From NCBI GenBank assembly GCA_947073285.1, contig CAMTJT010000016.1, positions 1 to 44,680 of the forward strand: a DNA stretch of 44,680 nt, in the 5' to 3' direction. This document shows, piece by piece, positions 1-8,373 of the stretch. This stretch comes from an uncultured Clostridium sp. (GTDB taxonomy: Bacteria; Bacillota; Clostridia; TANB77; CAG-508). Each line of letters opens with the position of its first letter. The stretch's first letter is position 1. A model generated the notes under the pieces. That model made no database searches. It was not told the origin of the DNA and saw nothing but the letters and a program-made list of their open reading frames with translations. The position numbers were made by a program, and so were the translations under genes.

Positions 1-521
1 ACAATTCTTTTAGTAGCTATTTTTTCTTCTTCTAAGTTAATCTTTATTTCACTTATCTTATTCATTACTGTTTGCTTTGATATTTCTGTTTTATATGCTG
101 CACTTTTTCCTGCTTTCTCATAATTTGTTTGTATTGCTTCTTCTATTAACTTAGTTTCGACATTCTCTAAAAGCCTTTCATTTGGAGCAATTTTAAAATA
201 TTCATCTAAAAGATACACTCTTTGATTATTTTCTTTATCTAAGTAGTATCTTCTTTTAAAGTTTATTTCTCCAAATATCGTAGCAATCTTTCTATCATCT
301 TTTTCTAATGATTCAAATTGCTGTTTTCTTTCTTTTATTTTAAAGATAATGTCTTCTGCATATTCTAATGAAAACTTTGTTAAATCATATCCTAATTGCA
401 TCAATTTATCTAGCAAATTATCAGTAAAATTGCTTAATCCACCTGTTTCCATTGAACTTTTTAAAAATTCTGTCATTAAACTAATGACTTTTTCTTCAAA
501 ATCGTGTAAAATATTTTCCAT
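1..521 (-). mobile_element. ISLre2-family transposase, N-terminal part (cut by window edge)
   Basis: Open - strand frame from ATG at 521 running off the left edge, about 173 residues. It begins MENILHDFEEKVISLM and has the family's N-terminal features: a short helical leader, the block FGEINFKRRYYLD followed by VYLLDE, and a later helix-turn-helix-like stretch with SKQTVMNKI. This matches ISLre2 (UPF0236) transposases as I know them. A GGGAG ribosome binding site lies just upstream. The catalytic C-terminal half is outside the window, so intactness cannot be judged. Codon use matches the host, so it is an adapted resident element. I see no in-frame CGG in this part. Confidence 0.8.
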
Positions 522-592
522 GAGATACTCCCTTCATTGGTTAAATTGTTGTTTTACCAAAATTATTTTAACACAATTTTGAGAGTATCTCT
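522..592. repeat. Probable right terminal region of the ISLre2-like element
   Basis: A 9-bp inverted pair, GAGATACTC at 522-530 and GAGTATCTC at 583-591, brackets an AT-rich spacer just upstream of the transposase start. The outer copy probably belongs to the IS terminal inverted repeat. The opposite end and any target-site duplication are outside the window, so the exact boundary is inferred. From 592 to 774 I see only AT-rich sequence leading into the next gene. Confidence 0.45.
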
Positions 593-774
593 TATTTTTT
601 TATCTTTTTATTTTCCCCGAATATATTTTACACTAACAAAAGTAAAAATAAAATTTTATTTGCTAGAAATAAGAGAAAAAATTAGATTTTGTAAATTTTT
701 GTCATTGATTTATGAAATAATTTGTGGTATAAAATGGAAGGTAAGGAAAAAAGTAGAAGGGAGAAAATAAAAAG

Positions 775-1194
775 ATGGAAGTAAACCAAGAAAAAAGAGC
801 AAAATTTATGGAGAATGCAGGAAAAAGAGTAAACAAAGTAATGCACGATATTGAGATTTTAGAACCAATGTCAAGAAGTAGTGTATATGATTTTACCAAA
901 GAAGATGTAGAAGAAATGTTTTGTGCAATGCAAAACGCATTAGATACAGCTAAAGCAGAATATAATAAAAAATTTGAAGGAAGAGCAAAAGCAGAAAGAA
1001 AGTTATTTTCTTTTGGAACAGGAGCAGCACAAACAGAAAATGCTACAAGTGCTATCAATACAGGTATAAATGCTAATGCAATAAATACTAATGTAGCAAT
1101 AGAGGCAAATAATGAAACTACTTATGAAATAACAAATGCACAAAGCATAGAAGAAACTACTGATGGCATAGATGTGACAGAGGTATTTGAATAG
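775..1194 (+). CDS. Hypothetical protein, 139 aa
   Basis: I do not recognise a family. The ATG follows a good GAAGGGAG ribosome binding site. Residues 1-85 are charged and predicted helical (MEVNQEKRAKFMENAGKRV...), with no signal peptide or membrane segment. Residues 90-139 are low in complexity and rich in Asn, Thr, Ala and Glu, and look disordered. It stands alone next to the IS end and is followed by an intrinsic terminator at 1235-1266, so it is monocistronic. Host-like codon use and the strong RBS support it as a real gene. Confidence 0.6.
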   Translation: MEVNQEKRAKFMENAGKRVNKVMHDIEILEPMSRSSVYDFTKEDVEEMFCAMQNALDTAKAEYNKKFEGRAKAERKLFSFGTGAAQTENATSAINTGINANAINTNVAIEANNETTYEITNAQSIEETTDGIDVTEVFE

Positions 1195-1234
1195 ATTTTA
1201 TACAATACTTTATAAGCTTAACTATAAAATGAAG

Positions 1235-1266
1235 ACTACTTGATATTTATTTTCAAGTAGTTTTTA
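1235..1266 (+). terminator. Intrinsic terminator after the 775-1194 gene
   Basis: Stem ACTACTTGA (1235-1243) pairs with TCAAGTAGT (1253-1261), followed by a T run. Confidence 0.8.
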
Positions 1267-1449
1267 ATTGTATAGCAGGTATGTTAATTAGGAAATACGA
1301 TGAAATAAAATAATGATATTAATAAGTTCTTAAGAAAAAGTTCACAGTAAAAACACAAAAAGTCAATAAGAAGATAACAATCAAAGGATAAAATAACAAA
1401 CAGAAGGGAGGAGATTAAAACAAATATAGTAAAATTAAAAACAGATGAG

Positions 1450-2100
1450 GTGTTAACAAGTAGTAGTCTTATTCCAATCAACACAAGAGAAAAGAACTTT
1501 GAATTGTTAATGAATATTTATCAAAAAGCAACAAATCAAGTAGTAGAAGAATTAGAACAAGTGAGGGAACTTATTAATTATTGGTATGGCTATGAAGCAA
1601 TTAGTAACATAACAGCAAGAATTAAAACACCTAAAAGTATCATTAAAAAAATGAAAAAGAAAAATTATGCATTGACTTATCAAAATTTAATTACTAAAAT
1701 AAATGATATTGCAGGTATTAGAATTGTATGCCCCTTAAAAACTGATATTTATACTATACTTAATATGATAGAACAAATGCCTAATATCAAAATTATAAAT
1801 AGAAAGGATTATATTAGTAAACCAAAAGAAAGTGGATATTCAGGCTACCATCTTATTATACAAACAATGGTAGTGGTAGAAAATAAGCAATTACCTATTA
1901 AAGTAGAAATTCAGCTGAGAACTATGGCAATGGACTTTTGGGCAACGAATGAACATAAAATAAAATATAAAACGAATAAAAAATTGTCATCTTTAGACTC
2001 TAAAAAACTAACAATTTATGCTAAAATATTAAATATGTTAGATAATAAAATAATGAAAATAGCACAAAAGCAAAATAAAAGCCAAGTGGCTATTAAGTAA
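1450..2100 (+). CDS. Small alarmone synthetase (RelQ/YjbM-like GTP pyrophosphokinase)
   Basis: Stand-alone RelA/SpoT synthetase domain without HD hydrolase or TGS regions, so predicted to make (p)ppGpp from ATP and GTP/GDP in the cytoplasm. Recognisable blocks are DIAGIRIVC (about residues 88-96), ESGYSGYHLIIQ (about 126-137) and VEIQLRTMAMDFWATNEHKI (about 151-170), the last carrying the metal-binding Glu and the usual EH pair. Length (up to 216 aa) fits the family. The start is uncertain. GTG at 1450 has only a weak GAGG directly before it, while a strong GGGAGGAG at 1406-1413 has no ATG, GTG or TTG in this frame at a normal distance, only ATT at 1414 or ATA at 1426. A terminator follows at 2139-2181. 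Confidence 0.85.
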   Translation: MLTSSSLIPINTREKNFELLMNIYQKATNQVVEELEQVRELINYWYGYEAISNITARIKTPKSIIKKMKKKNYALTYQNLITKINDIAGIRIVCPLKTDIYTILNMIEQMPNIKIINRKDYISKPKESGYSGYHLIIQTMVVVENKQLPIKVEIQLRTMAMDFWATNEHKIKYKTNKKLSSLDSKKLTIYAKILNMLDNKIMKIAQKQNKSQVAIK

Positions 2101-2138
2101 AATATAAAAAAGTACTACAGCCACAACAACTTCAAACT

Positions 2139-2181
2139 AAAGTCTTAAACTGATAAGTCAGTTAAAGACTTTTTATTTTTT
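2139..2181 (+). terminator. Intrinsic terminator after the alarmone synthetase gene
   Basis: AAAGTCTTAAACTGA pairs with TCAGTTaAAGACTTT across a short loop and is followed by a T-rich tail. Confidence 0.8.
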
Positions 2182-2304
2182 TTATGATATACTATAAAAG
2201 TACATATTCAAATATGTTAAGCTCTATTCATAAAAATGTAGATGCTTATATAAAAAGGTTTATAGATAAATCCTTAAAAAATCTAAATATGAAACAAGGA
2301 GTGT

Positions 2305-4053
2305 ATGGAATATACCATACAAAAAAAGATGGAAAATTTAAAGATTTTTGAAGCTACAGAATTTCAAAATATTAAAGAGATTATGTATCATTCAGCAAAA
2401 AAGTATGCAGACAAAATTGCATTTGTCATAAAGCATAAACAAGCCAAAGAAGTAAAATATGAAAACATAACTTATAAAAGGCTATTAGACGATGTAAACA
2501 AACTAGGAACAGCTTTATACAATATGGGATTAAAAGGAAAAAGAATTGCTATTATTGGAAAGAATAGATATGAATGGGCAGTAGCACATTTAGCAAATTT
2601 ACTAGGAGGAATAGTATCAGTTCCCTTAGATAAAGATTTACAATATGAAGAATTAGAAAGTTCTTTAGCTAGAAGTAAGGCAGATGCTATTATCTTTGAT
2701 GAAAAGCAAGAAGAAAAGATAGCAGAACTAAAAAGTAAAAATACTACCAATTTAAAAGAATATATTTGTATGAGTAGTTTAAGCGGTTATCGCTCAGTAA
2801 AAGAATTAATTACAATAGGTGAAAACTTAATAAAAGAGGGAAATCATGAATATGAAAATGTTAAAATAGATGAAAATATTATGAGTATTTTGCTATTTAC
2901 TTCAGGAACTACATCAGCTTCAAAAGCAGTTATGTTATCACAAAAAAACATAGCCTCTAATATCTATGCAATGCAATGTGTAGAAGATATAAGAAGTACA
3001 GATACTAATATTGCATTTTTACCATTTCATCATATATTTGGTTCTACTTGTATGATAATGATGCTTGCAAGTGGAGTAAAAACAGCATTTCCAGATGGAT
3101 TAAGATATATTAAACAAAACTTAAATGAATATAAAGTAACTATATTTGTTGGAGTTCCAGTTTTAGTAGAAGCAATTTATAAAGCAATTATGAAAGAAAT
3201 TGATAAACAAGGGAAAACCAAGCTAATTAAAGCAGTTGTTGCAATTAGTAATGTACTTAGAAAAGTACATATAGATTTAAGAAGAAAATTATTTAAACAA
3301 GTTATAGATGCCTTAGGTGGAGAATTAAGATTTGTTATTTCAGGGGGAGCACCAGCAGATGCCAAAATAGCAAAAGGATTTAATGATTTAGGTATTAAAA
3401 CAGCACAAGGTTATGGTTTAAGTGAAACATCTCCTGTTATTTGTGCAGAAAATGAAAAAGTTATGAAAAATGGTTCAGTTGGTGTTCCTATGATTAATGA
3501 TACCATTGAAATAGAAAATCCAGATGAAAATGGAATAGGAGAAATCAAAGTAAAAGGGCCTAATGTTATGCTAGGGTATTATGAAATGCCAGAAATCACT
3601 AATGAGGTATTAAGAGATGGGTGGTTCTATACAGGAGATTTAGGCTATTTTGATAAAAAAGGTATTTTATATATTACAGGTAGAAACAAAAATATGATAG
3701 TACTTAAAAATGGTAAAAAAATATTTCCAGAAGAATTAGAAACTTTAGTAGGCAGATTAGAATTAGTAGAAGAAAATATGGTATTTGGTATGCCAGATGA
3801 AAAAGATAAAGATGACGTAAAACTAGCAGTGAAGGTAGTATATAACAAAGAAGAGGCAAAAGAAAAATATCCTGAAGCAGATGAGCAAGAATTATATAAA
3901 ATTGTATGGAATCAAATTAAGAGCTTAAATACAAGTTTTCCAAGATATAAACATATTCAAAAATTAATCTTAACAGATGAAGAATTAATTAAAACTACTA
4001 CAAAAAAGGTAAAAAGGCAAGAAGAAATGAAGAAAATAATTACAGCATTATAG
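2305..4053 (+). CDS. AMP-forming acyl-CoA synthetase (FadD/long-chain fatty acid-CoA ligase-like)
   Basis: Adenylate-forming enzyme predicted to activate a fatty acid with ATP and transfer it to CoA. Motifs in order: the phosphate-binding loop LLFTSGTTSASKAVMLS (about residues 196-212), GYGLSETSP (about 371-379), YTGDLGYFDKKGILYITGR (about 445-463) and the core KNGKKIFPEELE region with the hinge. Length of 582 aa is normal for the bacterial long-chain group. The start at 2305 follows an AAGGAG site. The gene appears monocistronic. The substrate cannot be told from sequence. Confidence 0.9.
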   Translation: MEYTIQKKMENLKIFEATEFQNIKEIMYHSAKKYADKIAFVIKHKQAKEVKYENITYKRLLDDVNKLGTALYNMGLKGKRIAIIGKNRYEWAVAHLANLLGGIVSVPLDKDLQYEELESSLARSKADAIIFDEKQEEKIAELKSKNTTNLKEYICMSSLSGYRSVKELITIGENLIKEGNHEYENVKIDENIMSILLFTSGTTSASKAVMLSQKNIASNIYAMQCVEDIRSTDTNIAFLPFHHIFGSTCMIMMLASGVKTAFPDGLRYIKQNLNEYKVTIFVGVPVLVEAIYKAIMKEIDKQGKTKLIKAVVAISNVLRKVHIDLRRKLFKQVIDALGGELRFVISGGAPADAKIAKGFNDLGIKTAQGYGLSETSPVICAENEKVMKNGSVGVPMINDTIEIENPDENGIGEIKVKGPNVMLGYYEMPEITNEVLRDGWFYTGDLGYFDKKGILYITGRNKNMIVLKNGKKIFPEELETLVGRLELVEENMVFGMPDEKDKDDVKLAVKVVYNKEEAKEKYPEADEQELYKIVWNQIKSLNTSFPRYKHIQKLILTDEELIKTTTKKVKRQEEMKKIITAL

Positions 4054-4271
4054 TTTTTTACTAGTTAATAGTTTAAATTACAAACACATCATGTAAGCTA
4101 TGTTATTGATAAATCTTATTATTTAGCAAGTCCTCAAGTGAAAAGTTAAATGCAATTTGTATGATTATTTAGTAATTAGAATAAAACTGTGAAATGATGT
4201 TGACTATTTTTAGAAAAACGAATATAATTTTAAACATAATAGCAAAAGAAAAATGAAAGGAGCAAATAAAA

Positions 4272-4754
4272 ATGAAAAAGTCAGTAATGATTATTATTGC
4301 AATTGTAGTAATATTATTAATTATAGGAGGCATTGTATTTTTTATGTTAGCACCAAAGAAAAAAGCAGTTACAGAAGAGCAATTTGTAAAAATAGCAAAA
4401 GAAAAAGGCTATCATATGACAGAAATACAAAAAGATACTTTAAACAATCCAGCCATTACGTCAGCTAAAACAGCAGTGAGTAGTGATTATAGGTATTTTA
4501 TAGAATTTTATATTCTAAATAGTACAGAAGCTACAAGTCACTTTTTTAGTGAATGCAAGTCAAACCTTGAAAACAACAAAGAAGAAGGTGCTATGCCAAC
4601 AGAAGAAAGTAGCAAAGAATATGAAAAATATACATTAAAATCAAATGGCAAATATATGTATCTTGTAAGAGTTGATAATACTATTATTCAATTAAATGTA
4701 AATGAACAAGATGAAAAAGCAGTAACAGAGTTCGTAAATGCATTAGGATATTAA
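4272..4754 (+). CDS. Membrane-anchored hypothetical protein, 160 aa
   Basis: The N-terminus MKKSVMIIIAIVVILLIIGG is one hydrophobic helix (about residues 4-28) followed by a lysine-rich stop, so the rest should lie outside the membrane. There is no lipobox cysteine. The external part (about 35-160) is small, mixed alpha/beta and ends in a helix (DEKAVTEFVNALGY). The family is not recognised. Its size and layout resemble the anchored DUF4358-like protein at 6139 but without clear sequence similarity. The ATG follows AAAGGAG. It is the last + strand gene before the foreign-looking gene at 4850. Confidence 0.7.
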   Translation: MKKSVMIIIAIVVILLIIGGIVFFMLAPKKKAVTEEQFVKIAKEKGYHMTEIQKDTLNNPAITSAKTAVSSDYRYFIEFYILNSTEATSHFFSECKSNLENNKEEGAMPTEESSKEYEKYTLKSNGKYMYLVRVDNTIIQLNVNEQDEKAVTEFVNALGY

Positions 4755-4807
4755 TTGTTTAAAAATAGTTAGAGTGTTATTAAATCAAAAATAATATAAA
4801 AATATGC

Positions 4808-4836
4808 AAAGGGCGGTGGAATTTCCACCGCCCTTT
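4808..4836 (-). terminator. Strong GC-rich terminator of the 4850-5929 cassette
   Basis: Almost perfect palindrome AAAGGGCGGTGGAA/TTTCCACCGCCCTTT. On the - strand it is followed by a T-rich tract. Its GC-rich stem is unlike the host terminators nearby. Confidence 0.8.
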
Positions 4837-4849
4837 AGAGGGATTTGGC

Positions 4850-5929
4850 TTATGCAATCAGGTCTGTAGAGGCCTGAAGGAGACTACGGATCTTACCTTC
4901 CTTATCAATGATCTCGTTCAAGTCGAAACCGCTGTCGCGAAGGATGCGCAGGCTGGACATTGCTTCAAAGGAAAGAAGTGCACTGAAGTGCTCTTGATAC
5001 CTCAAAATCTGAGTGGCACTCAGCGTGGCAAAACCAGTGTCGGCATTGATCTTGGTCTGTGTAGTGGCTGGTGCTTCCTCGTGAGAGATAGGCAGAACAG
5101 GAATCGAGATACCGGTAGCAACACAGCCTGCCTGCTCTTGCGTTTTTGCACAAGGAGTGCTCGGAGTGGACTCGATCTGCTGAGACAGAACATCGGTAGC
5201 AGGGGTAGCACCACCGTAAATGGGGTGAGTAATTTCCTGCTCACAAGAAGGTGCCTCATTGGGAACAAGCTGAAAGCCAGCCTCCTTGACGATATCGCCA
5301 AGCTGGGCAAACGGCAGGTTCCTGAAAGAAGTATCATCCTGCTGCTCGCACTTGTGCTCATACAGTGCTTTGAGGAAATCGTGAATTTCCATATGGAAAT
5401 TCTTGAGATATTTGGCCTCTGTATAGGCCAAAGAAGCTGACAGGTTTCGGATGCCACCGAAATAGCGTCTTTCTTCGTCACTACTCAACAGTTCCAGGGA
5501 ATGTTGTACCGTGCCGAAATCCAGATGGATATGATTGAGACAGTAGCTATATACGATGTAGGCTACGAGGGCGTCAGAACGATTCTTCAGTGCCTCGAAT
5601 GCTTCGTGACAGGAGTCGGGAACATCCAAATCCAAAAAGCCATGGTGCCGCTGTTCGTATTGATACCGCAGCTCGTTGCGAAGAGAAATGAGGTTGACAC
5701 CTACAAGCTCCTGGCTCAGCTCCAGCTGTCCAAGGGTTTTGTCGACCCAATTTCCGCAGGTCAGGTTCCAAAGAACCTTGATGGCGTGGCTGTTGTCGTA
5801 GCTACAGAATTTTCTGACAGCAGCTACGATAGCGGTGCGGTTGTCATCGGTCAGCAGACCCGCGAACTTGTTCCGAAAAGTGATCTCCGTGTTCTCGCTG
5901 TTGTTAGCCTTGATGTTGTTAGTAGTCAT
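4850..5929 (-). CDS. Hypothetical protein, 359 aa, foreign-looking antisense cassette
   Basis: I do not recognise the family. It is a soluble-looking protein with an alpha-helical region (about residues 15-210), a Pro/Thr/Ala-rich linker (about 225-290) and a short C-terminal helical region. No signal peptide or membrane segment is seen. Its base composition and codon use (many GCC, CTG, CGC, CAG codons) differ strongly from all neighbours, indicating transfer. It is a single-gene unit with its own promoter (5965-5993), a GGGAGGG ribosome binding site and its own terminator (4808-4836). It contains three in-frame CGG codons (complement of 5873-5875, 5666-5668 and 5648-5650) that must be Arg to keep the frame open, unlike host genes where CGG marks +1 shifts. 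Confidence 0.75.
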   Translation of the reverse strand: MTTNNIKANNSENTEITFRNKFAGLLTDDNRTAIVAAVRKFCSYDNSHAIKVLWNLTCGNWVDKTLGQLELSQELVGVNLISLRNELRYQYEQRHHGFLDLDVPDSCHEAFEALKNRSDALVAYIVYSYCLNHIHLDFGTVQHSLELLSSDEERRYFGGIRNLSASLAYTEAKYLKNFHMEIHDFLKALYEHKCEQQDDTSFRNLPFAQLGDIVKEAGFQLVPNEAPSCEQEITHPIYGGATPATDVLSQQIESTPSTPCAKTQEQAGCVATGISIPVLPISHEEAPATTQTKINADTGFATLSATQILRYQEHFSALLSFEAMSSLRILRDSGFDLNEIIDKEGKIRSLLQASTDLIA

Positions 5930-5964
5930 TATAAGACCCTCCCTATTAAAATAAGTATGAATTA

Positions 5965-5993
5965 ATTATACCACTGTAAATACATTATGTCAA
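5965..5993 (-). promoter_or_regulatory. Consensus sigma-A promoter of the 4850-5929 gene
   Basis: On the - strand TTGACA (5993-5988), a 17-bp spacer and TATAAT (5970-5965): a perfect consensus, about 35 bp before the start codon. Confidence 0.85.
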
Positions 5994-6049
5994 TACGAAA
6001 GGCGAAATTATCTTGTTGCCATTACTTTATAAAAGGTAAAAATTAGTGG

Positions 6050-6078
6050 TTGCTTTTTTTTAATAGGTATGTTATAGT
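6050..6078 (+). promoter_or_regulatory. Likely promoter of the 6139-8121 genes
   Basis: TTGCTT at 6050-6055, 17-bp spacer, TATAGT at 6073-6078, about 60 bp before the start of the DUF4358-like gene. Confidence 0.6.
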
Positions 6079-6138
6079 AGATTTGAAATAAGACAAGCAA
6101 ATGAAAAAATAAGGGCTTGTATAAATAGGAGGAAAACT

Positions 6139-6714
6139 ATGAAAAAAGGAATTTGGGCTGTATTAGCAGTTGTAGTTATTGCAATTATTGTTGTAGTTGC
6201 AGTTATGTTTTTAGGAGGTAAAGAAGAAAACTCTCCAAATCAAGTACAAGGAGGAGAACAAACAGGTGTTAAAATACAAACAGCTGAAGATATGCAAAAA
6301 CTATTTAATGATATGAATGCTAAATTACAAAATACATTACCAAGTGTAGAAGTAAGAGAGGTAGATATTACAGACGAAGTATCAGTTACAGCAATGACAG
6401 GATTAAAATCAAAAAATAATGTAGAAGCAATAGTTGCTGCAGAACCATTTATAAGTGCACAAGCATTTTCAGCAGTTATGGTAAAAGTATCTGATGGTGC
6501 AAACATTGAAGAAATGAAAAAAGAAATGATTGATAACATAGACATGAGAAAATGGATTTGTGTATCAGCAGAAAAAGCAAGAGTTACTAACTATGGAAAC
6601 ATTATCTTTTTAGTAATGTCAAGTGAAGAATGGGGAAAACCTGTATATGATGAATTCAAACAAGCAGTAGGTGGAACAGTAGGAAAAGAATTAGAAAGAA
6701 CAGAAGCAATATAG
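6139..6714 (+). CDS. DUF4358-like membrane-anchored protein
   Basis: Residues 5-27 form a single hydrophobic helix ending in LGGKEE, so the bulk faces outward. The external domain has a helix starting at EDMQKLFNDMNAKL, a block EAIVAAEPFISAQAFSAVMVKV and an ending with GNIIFLVMS. I match this tentatively to DUF4358 proteins, which commonly sit beside MBOAT O-acetyltransferase genes in Clostridia. The stop codon is 9 bp before the GTG of the MBOAT gene and the shared AGGAGG overlaps its end, so the two are co-translated. A role as an accessory part of surface polymer O-acetylation is inferred from context. RBS AGGAGG at 6128. Confidence 0.65.
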   Translation: MKKGIWAVLAVVVIAIIVVVAVMFLGGKEENSPNQVQGGEQTGVKIQTAEDMQKLFNDMNAKLQNTLPSVEVREVDITDEVSVTAMTGLKSKNNVEAIVAAEPFISAQAFSAVMVKVSDGANIEEMKKEMIDNIDMRKWICVSAEKARVTNYGNIIFLVMSSEEWGKPVYDEFKQAVGGTVGKELERTEAI

Positions 6715-6723
6715 GAGGAAAAA

Positions 6724-8121
6724 GTGCTTTTTTCAAGTATTAACTTTTTATACTATTTCTTACCATGTGTATTAATTCTATACTTCTTAGTACCTACAAA
6801 ATATAAAAATAGCATATTATTAATAAGCTCCCTGTCATTTTACTTTTATGGGGAGCCTATTTACATTTTAGTTATGCTTGCGGCAATTGTGTCAAGCTAT
6901 ATACATGGTATTTTAATAAATAAATATCCAAAACATAAAAAGATATTTTTGATATCTTCTATTATTATCAGCCTAGGTGCATTAGGCTTATTTAAGTATT
7001 CCAATTTTGCAATTACAAATATCAACCAATTATTAGGAACAAATATAAAGCTATTAAATTTAGCTTTACCAATAGGAATTTCATTTTATACTTTTCAAAT
7101 ATTGAGTTATGTAATAGATGTATACAAAGGAAAAGTTCCAGTTCAAAAAAATATTATAAAACTTGCAACCTATGTATCTTTATTTCCGCAATTAATAGCA
7201 GGGCCAATTGTGCGTTACATTGATGTAGAAAAAGAACTTACCAACAGAGAGCATACTTTTGAAAATTTTTCTACAGGTATTACAAGATTTTGTATAGGGA
7301 TTGCCAAAAAAGTATTAATTGCTAATCAATTAGGAGAGCTGTGCCAAATATTTTTGCAGACAGATGAAAAAAGTATTTTATTTTATTGGATTTATGGTAT
7401 TAGTTTTAGCCTTCAAATTTACTTTGACTTTTCAGCCTATTCGGATATGGCAATAGGGCTTGGAAAAATATTTGGATTCCACTTTTTAGAAAACTTCAAT
7501 TACCCATATATTTCTAAAAGTATTACCGAATTTTGGAGAAGATGGCATATTTCGCTAGGAACTTGGTTTAAAGACTATGTATATATTCCATTAGGAGGAA
7601 ATAGAGTAGGAAAACTAAAATTAATTAGAAATATTTTAGTAGTATGGATGTTAACAGGATTTTGGCATGGAGCAGAATGGACTTTTATATTTTGGGGGCT
7701 ATTATTTGGTATCTTATTAATGATAGAAAAATTATTTTTACTTAACAAATTAGAAAAAGCACCTAAAATAGTAGGGCATATTTATGTATTATTTATTATA
7801 ATGATTAGTTTCATCATTTTTAATGCTGGAAGTATAGGTGAAGCAATAAATCAAATAGTTGGCTTATTTGGTGCAAACGGAGAAACATTTATCAATCATT
7901 ATACTGTATACTATTTGAAAAATTATTTAGTAATTTTTGTTATAGCAATTATTGGTGCAACTCCATTTGTAAAAAATGCAATAAATCATGTAAAAGAAAA
8001 TGGGAAAATAAGAAAAATAGTAAATATACTAGAGCCAATTACAGTTGTAGTATTATTACTAGTCGTAACTGCTTATTTAGTAGATAGCTCCTATAATCCA
8101 TTTTTATATTTTAGATTTTAA
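6724..8121 (+). CDS. MBOAT-family O-acyltransferase (AlgI/PatA-like)
   Basis: Polytopic membrane protein of 465 aa, predicted to pass acyl groups across the membrane to a surface polysaccharide or peptidoglycan-like acceptor. Typical AlgI-group blocks are PLFPQLIAGPIVRY-type sequence (about residues 155-168), YFDFSAYSDMAIGLG (about 235-249), FWRRWHISLGTWFKDYVYIP (about 271-290) and the catalytic His region WMLTGFWHGAEWTF (about 309-322). The start is GTG with AGGAGGAAAAA just upstream. It is translationally linked to the preceding DUF4358-like gene and followed 250 bp later by a DHHW gene, its usual periplasmic-side partner. Confidence 0.93.
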   Translation: MLFSSINFLYYFLPCVLILYFLVPTKYKNSILLISSLSFYFYGEPIYILVMLAAIVSSYIHGILINKYPKHKKIFLISSIIISLGALGLFKYSNFAITNINQLLGTNIKLLNLALPIGISFYTFQILSYVIDVYKGKVPVQKNIIKLATYVSLFPQLIAGPIVRYIDVEKELTNREHTFENFSTGITRFCIGIAKKVLIANQLGELCQIFLQTDEKSILFYWIYGISFSLQIYFDFSAYSDMAIGLGKIFGFHFLENFNYPYISKSITEFWRRWHISLGTWFKDYVYIPLGGNRVGKLKLIRNILVVWMLTGFWHGAEWTFIFWGLLFGILLMIEKLFLLNKLEKAPKIVGHIYVLFIIMISFIIFNAGSIGEAINQIVGLFGANGETFINHYTVYYLKNYLVIFVIAIIGATPFVKNAINHVKENGKIRKIVNILEPITVVVLLLVVTAYLVDSSYNPFLYFRF

Positions 8122-8182
8122 GTTTAAAATTTTAATTAAATTTGCTTTACACTTTATAGTAATGTTTTAAACAATTTGAAAG

Positions 8183-8360
8183 TCAATTGAGTTTATGAAA
8201 GTTAAAACATAAATATGAATTGTTTCAATTGATTTATAAAAGTTAAGAGTTAAATAGTAATAATTTCGTTTATAAAGGCTAAAAGACGAAATTAAATTCA
8301 GTAAGCATTTAATTTATAAAGGCTAAAAGATGAATTTAATTAGAAAGATTTATAAATAAA
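8183..8360 (+). repeat. Degenerate repeat series with a TTTATAAA(G/A)G(C/T)TAA core
   Basis: Four or five units start with TTTATRAAAGTTAA or TTTATAAAGGCTAAAAGA (about 8192, 8232, 8269, 8313, and a shortened one at 8350). At least one core is flanked by arms that pair: TAATTTCG (8261-8268) with CGAAATTA (8287-8294). The first is bracketed by two copies of TCAATTGA. This fills most of the 252-bp gap between the MBOAT and DHHW genes. It may be a structured leader or decayed repeats. Confidence 0.5.
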
Positions 8361-8373
8361 AAAGGAGAAGATA

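Noticed and set aside
1284..1484. Hydrophobic 66-aa frame on the - strand
   Set aside because: Overlaps the RBS and start of the alarmone synthetase gene and has AT-driven composition.
4965..5965. Several open frames on both strands inside the 4850-5929 gene
   Set aside because: Shadows of a GC-richer gene; only the 359-aa frame has a promoter, RBS and terminator that fit.
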